From an uncultured Bartonella sp. (lineage in GTDB: Bacteria > Pseudomonadota > Alphaproteobacteria > Rhizobiales > Rhizobiaceae), in assembly GCA_946478235.1 (NCBI GenBank), contig CAMLBF010000001.1:62001-126000 (forward strand): 64,000 nt of DNA, written 5' to 3'. Of this stretch, positions 57,272 to 64,000 are shown piece after piece (the stretch's first letter is position 1; each line of letters opens with the position of its first letter). The notes under the pieces are model-generated. The model searched no databases, was not told the DNA's origin, and worked only from the letters and a program-made list of their open reading frames with translations. A program made the position numbers and the translations under genes.

Positions 57272-58491
57272 TGTTGAAACGTAAAGGAATTTATCTGACA
57301 GAAAATCAAAGGCTTCATTGGCTACAACTTATCCGAAGCGAAAATGTTGGCGCCGTTACCTTTATGAGTTTGATTCAACAATTTAAAACCGCTGAAAAAG
57401 CCTTATCGGTGTTACCCGAATTAAGTGCGAGAGGTGGAGCCAATAAATCGATCCGAATTGCCAGCAAGCAAGACGCTGAACAAGAGATGGAACTTGCGGC
57501 AAAAATGGGCATAAAATTTGTCTGTGTTGGAGAACCTGACTATCCACCTTATCTAAGAACGACAGATAATCCCCCACCCGTTATAGCGGTGAAAGGCAAT
57601 CTCGATATTTTCCAACGCCCATCTGTTGGCATCGTCGGTTCAAGAAATGCTTCGGCATCTGGTAAAAAGATAACAACTCTTTTTGCGAATCAATTGGGTG
57701 AAATGGGATTTGCTATCGTATCCGGCTTGGCTCGGGGCATTGATTCAACAGCGCATCAAGCAAGTCTCAAAACTGGCACAGTTGCTGTTTTAGCTGGCGG
57801 TATAGATTGTATATATCCACCAGAAAATACATCCCTTTATAAAAATATTCTGGATAATGGTGGCGCTATCATAAGTGAAATGCCGCTAGGTTGGCAACCA
57901 ACAGCAGTCGATTTTCCGCGAAGAAACCGAATTATCGCTGGCCTTTCATTAGGACTTCTGGTTGCTGAAGCGGCAAGTCGATCGGGTTCACTCATTACCG
58001 CCAGATTAGCGGCAGACATTGGACGTATTGTATTTGCCATTCCTGGCTCACCATTAGATCCACGAGCCACAGGCCCCAACAATCTCATCAAAGATGGTGC
58101 TCTTTTGGTCACCCATCCCAATGACATTGCCGAAACACTAACGCCTCTTACTCCGGAAAATCCCAATAAACAGCTATATTTATTTGAACAGGCAGATGAC
58201 AATATCTTTCCCGATGAACCACCTGATAAGCCAGAAATTCCATTAATAACAGAAAACATTGAAGGTAATGACAGTTCAAACACCGATGACACAAATGACA
58301 ATGACCGCAAAGCAGTTTTAGCAGCCTTATCAACAACGCCGATAGACATTGAGACCCTTTGCTTCCACTCTGGTGTGCCGATCGATAAAATTTACCTACT
58401 CCTCGTCGAACTTGATCTTGCTGGCAAGCTCATTCGCCATGCTGGCGGAGCTGTATCGCTTGCTATTGATGATTTTCCGTCTTGGAATTAG
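57271..58491 (+). CDS. dprA: DNA-processing protein DprA
   Basis: 406 aa. Loads RecA on incoming single-stranded DNA in transformation. SAM-like N-terminus (LRLIRSENVGAVTF type), Rossmann core VGIVGSRNASASGKKIT, SGLARGIDSTAHQASL, GGIDCIYPPENTSLY and EAASRSGSLITARLA. A C-terminal winged-helix segment (about 345-406) follows an acidic linker. No other competence gene is in the window. Its last 29 bp overlap a small gene on the opposite strand. Confidence 0.94.
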   Translation: MLKRKGIYLTENQRLHWLQLIRSENVGAVTFMSLIQQFKTAEKALSVLPELSARGGANKSIRIASKQDAEQEMELAAKMGIKFVCVGEPDYPPYLRTTDNPPPVIAVKGNLDIFQRPSVGIVGSRNASASGKKITTLFANQLGEMGFAIVSGLARGIDSTAHQASLKTGTVAVLAGGIDCIYPPENTSLYKNILDNGGAIISEMPLGWQPTAVDFPRRNRIIAGLSLGLLVAEAASRSGSLITARLAADIGRIVFAIPGSPLDPRATGPNNLIKDGALLVTHPNDIAETLTPLTPENPNKQLYLFEQADDNIFPDEPPDKPEIPLITENIEGNDSSNTDDTNDNDRKAVLAALSTTPIDIETLCFHSGVPIDKIYLLLVELDLAGKLIRHAGGAVSLAIDDFPSWN

Positions 58492-58636
58492 CCCCCTTCA
58501 GCATATTTTGCCCTTCTTTGGCGACCATATCCAACAGAAAAGCTAGAAATGGTACATTGGCATTAAGTGCCATTGTATTCATTTGCCGAGACATATCTGT
58601 AATATATCCAATAACTTTTAAGCGGTTATCTGACAT
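58463..58636 (-). CDS. small conserved-looking 57-aa protein
   Basis: ATG at 58636 behind TTTAGGAAATTATT, stop TAG at 58463-58465, so 57 codons plus stop. Reads MSDNRLKVIGYITDMSRQMN, then TMALNANVPFLAFLLDMVAKEG and QNMLKGANSKTENHQ. An amphipathic helix with a hydrophobic centre (NVPFLAFLLDMVAKEG) could contact a membrane or partner. Its 3' end overlaps dprA by 29 bp (convergent). Good ribosome site, codon use like neighbours. I recall similar short proteins beside dprA in relatives but cannot check. Confidence 0.65.
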   Translation of the reverse strand: MSDNRLKVIGYITDMSRQMNTMALNANVPFLAFLLDMVAKEGQNMLKGANSKTENHQ

Positions 58637-58878
58637 AATAATTTCCTAAATAAATGAAATCCCAGCATAGAAAACTAAGAAATCGAATTTTATTCCCGCC
58701 CCATCCTATAAATGACGACTTACAAATGGAATGGCACCATAATAACGTGTATTTATATTTTTCGCAATCATTAGTTGCAATATAAGTTTTTTTTTGATTT
58801 AGCCTTGACCAAACCGTATTGGCTGTTCATGTGAAAGCAGTTTAATTTGGTTATTGATATAGAAAAGCAGATATCATT
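58637..58878. other. intergenic region upstream of topA
   Basis: About 240 bp, AT-rich, between the divergent small gene and topA. It should hold both promoters; TTGACC at 58804-58809 is a possible -35 for topA but no convincing -10 is paired with it. No hairpin seen. Confidence 0.4.
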
Positions 58879-61479
58879 ATGGATGTTGTTGTCGTCGAAT
58901 CACCGGCAAAAGCCAAAACAATCAATAAATATCTAGGATCTAATTATAAGGTTCTGGCGTCTTTTGGGCATGTACGCGATTTACCTGCCAAAGACGGTTC
59001 TGTACTTCCCGATGAAGATTTTTCTATGAAATGGGACACAAGCACTACAGCGGCAAAGCGGCTGAGTGACATAACAAAAGCATTGAAAGACGCTGACGGT
59101 CTCATTTTAGCAACCGACCCTGATCGCGAAGGTGAAGCAATTTCTTGGCATGTGTTGGAAGTCTTACGCCAGAAGAAAGCTTTAAAAGACAAATCAGTGA
59201 AACGTGTTGTCTTTAACGCTATCACCAAACATGCCGTATTGGACGCAATGGCGCATCCAAGAGATATCGATGTACCACTTGTCGATGCATATCTTGCAAG
59301 ACGTGCATTGGATTATCTGTTTGGCTTTACACTTTCCCCAGTCCTGTGGAGGAAATTACCAGGTGCGCGATCAGCTGGTCGTGTACAGTCGGTTGCATTA
59401 CGCTTAGTATGCAACCGTGAGTCGGAAATCGAACGTTTTAAAAGAGAAGATTATTGGTCAATAGAAGCCAAATTGGCAACATCACATGATGAACAATTTT
59501 TGGCTAAGCTCACCACCTTCAACCAGAAAAAGCTGGCCAAACTTGATATCAAGACACAACAACAAGCTGATGAAATTCGCTCTATGCTGCAAGGCGCAGA
59601 ATTTCGGACACTTAGTGTCGATGCAAAACCGACAAAACGTAATCCTTCACCGCCTTTTACAACATCAACACTACAACAAGCTGCGTCTTCTAAACTTGGT
59701 TTTTCCGCTTCTCGCACCATGCAAGTGGCGCAAAAACTCTATGAAGGCATTGATATTGGTGGAGAAACCACTGGTCTCATCACCTATATGCGTACTGATG
59801 GTGTCCAGATTGCTCCTGAAGCAATTGACGCTGCGCGCACTGCAATTAAAGATACTTTTGGCAATAATTACGTGCCAGAAAAGCCGCGCTTTTATTCTAC
59901 AAAGGCTAAAAATGCCCAAGAGGCACACGAAGCTATCCGTCCGACAGATTTTATGCGCACGCCCGATAGCGTGAAGCAATATCTCGATAGCGATCAGGCA
60001 AAACTCTATGATCTTGTCTGGAAGCGAGCCATTGCCAGCCAAATGACACCAGCAGATATTGAACGCACGACTGTTGAAATTGAGGCTATTAAGGGCTCAG
60101 ACCATGCCAATTTAAGAGCAACCGGCTCGGTTATACAATTTGATGGTTTCATAGCTGCATATACCGATCAACGCGACGAAGATTCGAGCGAAGATGACGA
60201 TGCTGTCCGCTTACCAAAGATGCAGGCAAATGAGTCCCTGAAGCAGATCAACATTGATGCTTTAAAGCACACTACGGAACCACCTGCCCGCTATTCTGAA
60301 GCAACATTGATCAAAAAACTTGAAGAACTAGGCATTGGCCGTCCATCAACATATGCTTCGACTTTAGGAACGCTCCGTGATCGCGACTATGTCAGTATTG
60401 ATAAACGTAAGCTTATACCGCAAGCCAAGGGGCGCATTGTTACGGCATTTTTGGAAAACTTCTTCAATCGCTATGTTGAATATGACTTCACAGCCGATCT
60501 TGAAGAAAAACTTGACCTCATTTCCGATGGAAAATTATCCTGGAAACAGGTCTTACGCGAGTTCTGGGATGCATTTAATGCATCTGTTGCCGATATTAAG
60601 GAATTACGCGTAAGCAATGTACTCGATGTCCTGAATGAAACTTTGGCACCGCTTGCTTTTCCTCCAAGAGAAGATGGCAGCGATCCGCGTTCCTGCCCGC
60701 TTTGTCATGCCGGTCAATTATCACTAAAACTCGGCCGTTATGGTGCTTTTGTTGGTTGTTCTAATTACCCAGAGTGTAAATATACAAGACAACTTGGTAG
60801 TGAATCTGGCGCTGAAGGCGAGGCACAAAATCCTGATGAACCTGCAGTGCTTGGACAAGATCCGCAGACAGGACACGATATCACTCTGCGTACAGGACGA
60901 TTTGGGCCATATGTGCAATGCGGTGAAGGGAAAGACGCGAAACGTGCGGGTCTCCCGAGAAGTTGGTTACCAACCGAAATGACTTATGACAAAGCCATGG
61001 CACTTCTATCTTTACCGCGTGAAGTTGGCCTTCATCCTGAAACTGGCAAGCCAATAACGGCTGCCATTGGCCGTTATGGCCCCTATATTTCACATGATGG
61101 TCAATATGCAAATTTAGAAACACCGGATGAAGTTTTTGATATAGGTATCAACAGAGCGGTAACGGTGCTTGCCGAAAAACAGGCAAAAGGCGGAAGTCGA
61201 CGTGCCGCAACACCAAAGGCAATTGCAACACTGGGGGATCACCCCGATGGTGGTGCTGTTACGGTTAGAGATGGACGCTATGGCCCCTATGTAAATTGGG
61301 AAAAAATCAATGCGACTTTACCAAAAGGCAAAGATCCTGCATCGGTTACATTGGAAGAAGCATTGGAACTCATTGCAGCAAAATCATCTGCACCTAAAAA
61401 AGGCCGCAAAACACCTGTAAAAAAGACAGCAACCAAGAAAGCGCCAGCAAAAAAGGCGAAAGCTAAAGAGGAAGAATAG
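58879..61479 (+). CDS. topA: DNA topoisomerase I
   Basis: 866 aa type IA topoisomerase that relaxes negative supercoils. TOPRIM: VVESPAKAKTINKYLG and LATDPDREGEAISWH (acidic triad). Active site GLITYMRTDG with the catalytic Tyr. DNA-gate part has SARAGRVQSVALRLVC-like residues and AQEAHEAIRPTD. The C-terminus has one four-Cys zinc ribbon (CPLCHAGQ...CSNYPEC), three further repeats of the G-R-F/Y-G-P-Y-V type, and a Lys/Ala-rich tail ending KAKAKEEE. rnr starts 3 bp later. Confidence 0.97.
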   Translation: MDVVVVESPAKAKTINKYLGSNYKVLASFGHVRDLPAKDGSVLPDEDFSMKWDTSTTAAKRLSDITKALKDADGLILATDPDREGEAISWHVLEVLRQKKALKDKSVKRVVFNAITKHAVLDAMAHPRDIDVPLVDAYLARRALDYLFGFTLSPVLWRKLPGARSAGRVQSVALRLVCNRESEIERFKREDYWSIEAKLATSHDEQFLAKLTTFNQKKLAKLDIKTQQQADEIRSMLQGAEFRTLSVDAKPTKRNPSPPFTTSTLQQAASSKLGFSASRTMQVAQKLYEGIDIGGETTGLITYMRTDGVQIAPEAIDAARTAIKDTFGNNYVPEKPRFYSTKAKNAQEAHEAIRPTDFMRTPDSVKQYLDSDQAKLYDLVWKRAIASQMTPADIERTTVEIEAIKGSDHANLRATGSVIQFDGFIAAYTDQRDEDSSEDDDAVRLPKMQANESLKQINIDALKHTTEPPARYSEATLIKKLEELGIGRPSTYASTLGTLRDRDYVSIDKRKLIPQAKGRIVTAFLENFFNRYVEYDFTADLEEKLDLISDGKLSWKQVLREFWDAFNASVADIKELRVSNVLDVLNETLAPLAFPPREDGSDPRSCPLCHAGQLSLKLGRYGAFVGCSNYPECKYTRQLGSESGAEGEAQNPDEPAVLGQDPQTGHDITLRTGRFGPYVQCGEGKDAKRAGLPRSWLPTEMTYDKAMALLSLPREVGLHPETGKPITAAIGRYGPYISHDGQYANLETPDEVFDIGINRAVTVLAEKQAKGGSRRAATPKAIATLGDHPDGGAVTVRDGRYGPYVNWEKINATLPKGKDPASVTLEEALELIAAKSSAPKKGRKTPVKKTATKKAPAKKAKAKEEE

Positions 61480-61482
61480 TTT

Positions 61483-63765
61483 TTGAAACGGGATGATAAA
61501 AAACAGACCGGCACCTTAACCTCAATGGGTAAGGCAAAGTCACATTTGCCTTCAAAAGAGGAAATTCTTTCTTTTTTAGAGGAAAATCCGCATCTTTCCG
61601 GTAAGCGTGAATTGGCGAAAGCGTTTAACCTCAAGGGCGATTCACGTATCTTTCTCAAAGAGTTATTGCGAGAACTCAAAGCTGATGGTCTCGTCGCCAA
61701 ACAACGCAAAAAAATTATTGCAAAAAATACATTACCGCCTGTCACCTTACTCTATATCCAAAATAGAGATAAGGACGGCGGTTTTATTGCCAAACCTGTC
61801 GAATGGGATGGTGATGATGCGCCATTGGTGGAAATGCATCCATCACGGAACACTCGAGGCCCGACTATTGGCGTTGGAGATCGGGTATTGGCAAAGATTT
61901 TTCGTAATAAAAGACCTGATGGTCCACCTTATACAGCTCGTGCCATTAAAAAAATCGACTGGAAAAAGCCATTAACAATTGGCGTATTGCGTAAGACAGA
62001 CAATGGCCAATGGCGATTGACAGCGATCGACAAAAAAGCAAGTGAACTTATCGTTGATATGCCTCCGCAATCGAAAGCGGTAGAGGGTGATCTTGTTGAA
62101 GTCGAAGTTGGCAGAGACAATCATTACGGACTCAAACGCGGCGTTGTAAAAGACGTGCTTGGACGTGTTGATAGTGAAAAAGCACTATCGATGATTGCTA
62201 TTGTCACGCACGATATCCCATATATCTTTCCTGAAAACGTGTTGGCTGAAGCAGAAAAGGCAAAGCCAGTTAATCTCGATGGACGCGAAGATTGGCGACA
62301 TCTTCCTTTGGTAACCATTGATCCTAAAGATGCAAAGGATCATGATGATGCCGTATATGCAGAAATTGATACTGATCCTGAAAATGAAGGTGGTGTTATT
62401 GTCACCGTAGCCATTGCTGACGTTGCCCATTATGTGCGTTATGGCACCGCCCTTGATAAGGAAGCATTCAAGCGCGGAAATTCGGTTTATTTCCCCGATC
62501 GCGTCGTTCCAATGTTGCCAGAACAAATATCCAATAATCTCTGTTCGTTACGAGAGGGAGAGGATAGACCGGCTATGGCTGTGCGTATGATATATGACGC
62601 AGAGGGTAACAAACGAAGCCATAAGTTTCATCGAATATTGATGAAATCCATTGCAAAATTATCTTATGAGCAGAGCCAAGCTGCAATTGATGGCAAACCA
62701 GACGAAAAAACAGCCCCCATTCTGACAAATGTTCTTAAACCATTATGGGAAGCCTATCGAATTTTGAAGATAGCGCGTGACCGGCGACAACCTCTGGAAT
62801 TGGATTTACCAGAAAAGAAAATCATTCTCGACAATGACGGACGTGTTAAAGAGGTCGTCGTACCACCACGCTTAGATGCCCATCGCCTTATTGAAGAATT
62901 TATGATTCAGGCAAATGTTGCAGCCGCGGAAACGTTAAAATCCAAACAGCAACCACTCATTTTCCGTGTGCATGATCAACCTTCTTTGGCAAAACAAGAA
63001 GCACTGCGCGAATTTTTACATTCTTTAGGGCTGTCCCTTGCCCGTAATAGTGAGCTGACGCCAGAAAGAATGAATGCAATTTTGGCTAAAGTTGAGGGGA
63101 CAGATCAACAGGATCTGGTGAACCAGGTTGTTTTGCGTTCCCAATCACAAGCCGAATATGCACCGGAAAATATTGGACATTTTGGATTAAATCTACGCAA
63201 CTACGCGCATTTCACGTCTCCGATCCGCCGTTATGCCGACCTTATTGTGCACCGCGCGCTTATTAAAGCACTAAAACTTGGTAATGATGGTCTTAGTGAG
63301 GAGCAGGAACGTGATCTTGAAGAAATAGCGGCATCAATATCTCTTACCGAAAGACGTGCGATGGCTGCTGAACGAGAAACTATCGATCGGTTAATCGCAC
63401 ATTTCTTGGCAGACAAAATTGGCGCAACGTTCACAGGAAAAATTTCTGGTGTAACCAAAGCTGGTTTGTTTATTTCTCTTGATAAATTGGGCGCCGATGG
63501 TTTTGCTCCAATATCCACCTTATCATCAGATTACTATCTTTTTGACGAAGCACGTCATGCCCTGATCGGAGATCGGACGCATAGGGGATATCAACTTGGT
63601 GATAATGTTGAAGTAAAACTGATAGAAGCAATGCCTATTGCAGGAGCGCTACGCTTTGAGGTGTTGAGTTCACCTCATACTTTACCGTTTTCACCTGTTT
63701 CATACCATAAAGCCAAGCGTGATAACCGGCGTAGCAAGAAGTTTCCTCGTAACAGGCGCAGATGA
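61483..63765 (+). CDS. rnr: ribonuclease R
   Basis: 760 aa with a TTG start at 61483 (AAGAGGAAGAATAG upstream); the next ATG at 61525 has no ribosome site. 3'-5' exoribonuclease that degrades structured RNA. N-terminal winged-helix (LSGKRELAKAFNLKG) then cold-shock domains, the RNB core TIDPKDAKDHDDAVYAEI with the Asp cluster, SPIRRYADLIVHRAL, and an S1 domain (GKISGVTKAGLFISLDKLGADGF). It ends in a short basic tail KRDNRRSKKFPRNRRR. Three bp after topA, so co-transcribed. Confidence 0.96.
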   Translation: MKRDDKKQTGTLTSMGKAKSHLPSKEEILSFLEENPHLSGKRELAKAFNLKGDSRIFLKELLRELKADGLVAKQRKKIIAKNTLPPVTLLYIQNRDKDGGFIAKPVEWDGDDAPLVEMHPSRNTRGPTIGVGDRVLAKIFRNKRPDGPPYTARAIKKIDWKKPLTIGVLRKTDNGQWRLTAIDKKASELIVDMPPQSKAVEGDLVEVEVGRDNHYGLKRGVVKDVLGRVDSEKALSMIAIVTHDIPYIFPENVLAEAEKAKPVNLDGREDWRHLPLVTIDPKDAKDHDDAVYAEIDTDPENEGGVIVTVAIADVAHYVRYGTALDKEAFKRGNSVYFPDRVVPMLPEQISNNLCSLREGEDRPAMAVRMIYDAEGNKRSHKFHRILMKSIAKLSYEQSQAAIDGKPDEKTAPILTNVLKPLWEAYRILKIARDRRQPLELDLPEKKIILDNDGRVKEVVVPPRLDAHRLIEEFMIQANVAAAETLKSKQQPLIFRVHDQPSLAKQEALREFLHSLGLSLARNSELTPERMNAILAKVEGTDQQDLVNQVVLRSQSQAEYAPENIGHFGLNLRNYAHFTSPIRRYADLIVHRALIKALKLGNDGLSEEQERDLEEIAASISLTERRAMAAERETIDRLIAHFLADKIGATFTGKISGVTKAGLFISLDKLGADGFAPISTLSSDYYLFDEARHALIGDRTHRGYQLGDNVEVKLIEAMPIAGALRFEVLSSPHTLPFSPVSYHKAKRDNRRSKKFPRNRRR

Positions 63766-64000
63766 AGTCAATCACCTAATTGGATAATAGGTTTATATGA
63801 CACGTGAAGAATTAATAACGCAAATGTTAACTAATCATACCCGAATAAATGGAAACGAAAGATACGGATGATTTAATTATCATCAACGGTTTTAATTGCC
63901 ACAGGAATTCAGCCGTTTGGGTTCGTAATAGAATAGTTTTTGATTAATTGTTTAATTGAACAATCTCAAAAAAAGACAATTTAAAATGCACTAAAGATAA
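63766..64000. other. end of window after rnr
   Basis: About 235 AT-rich bases. The only open frame with an ATG is a 24-codon one at 63797 with an AGG before it; too short and unlike any family to call. No hairpin recognised. Confidence 0.4.

Noticed and set aside
63797-63871. 24-codon frame after rnr
   Set aside because: AGG upstream is weak support and the peptide has no recognisable features.

Overview
The window is a low-GC (AT-rich by eye) chromosomal segment of an alphaproteobacterium, most likely a Rhizobiales member near Bartonellaceae/Brucellaceae. This placement is inferred from gene content and protein style: CckA, HdaA, a PurS/PurQ/small-PurL set, the DUF1476 zeta inhibitor of F1-ATPase, an NDUFS4-type complex I subunit, one-cysteine DksA, YcjX/YcjF, and the pyrB-pyrC-plsY-dprA-topA-rnr string. 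Nearly everything is core metabolism or housekeeping. No phage, transposase, CRISPR array or secretion locus was seen.

Layout. 1-2.3 kb: minus-strand aminotransferase-homoserine dehydrogenase operon (hom cut by the window edge) and a small lipoprotein. 2.6-6.2 kb: an M15-type peptidase lipoprotein, then tRNA-Glu, a 1.5-kb gene-poor stretch with eight perfect heptamer repeats, tRNA-Arg, the NDUFS4-like gene and tRNA-Pro. 6.3-12.2 kb: SH3 protein, perM-hdaA, purM-purN and a large lipoprotein. 12.2-17.6 kb: orphan LivK-type binding protein, cckA, FliO-like protein, dksA. 17.7-22 kb: sixA-like, ycjX-ycjF, an exported protein and a flavin reductase. 22-30.6 kb: rpe, purB, an RBBP9-like hydrolase, the zeta subunit, purC-purS-purQ-lipoprotein-purL, bolA, grxD. 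30.7-35.4 kb: Bcr/CflA transporter, ttcA, rpsD, murI, trmJ. 35.5-41.4 kb: an unlisted 36-aa membrane peptide, map, radC, DUF3126, cysE, alpha/beta hydrolase, DUF192, double cold-shock protein, gloA. 41.6-46.4 kb: complete livKHMGF. 46.7-52 kb: gatA, gatC, a two-gene SDR/beta-propeller cassette and a UPF0173 hydrolase. 52-64 kb: ruvX, aidB-like gene, pyrB-pyrC'-plsY-dprA, a 57-aa small gene, topA, rnr.

The genes supply purine synthesis (purM, N, B, C, S, Q, L), part of pyrimidine synthesis (aspartate carbamoyltransferase with a metal-ligand-less dihydroorotase partner), branched-chain amino acid uptake, cell-cycle and replication control (CckA, HdaA), tRNA charging and modification (GatCA, TtcA, TrmJ) and DNA handling (TopA, DprA, RuvX, RadC).

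The most unusual structure is at 46.7-52.0 kb. Decayed second copies of the hydrolase (about 48.57-48.83 kb) and of gatA/gatC (about 50.89-51.26 kb) lie on either side of the SDR/beta-propeller pair. This indicates a partial tandem duplication or merodiploid of gatA-gatC-hydrolase that was resolved by reciprocal decay, leaving an acquired two-gene cassette between the copies. Other points of interest are a catalytically stripped PyrC, an AidB relative without a recognisable flavin motif, a LivH with an extra hydrophobic insert, and two short genes of 36 and 57 codons.
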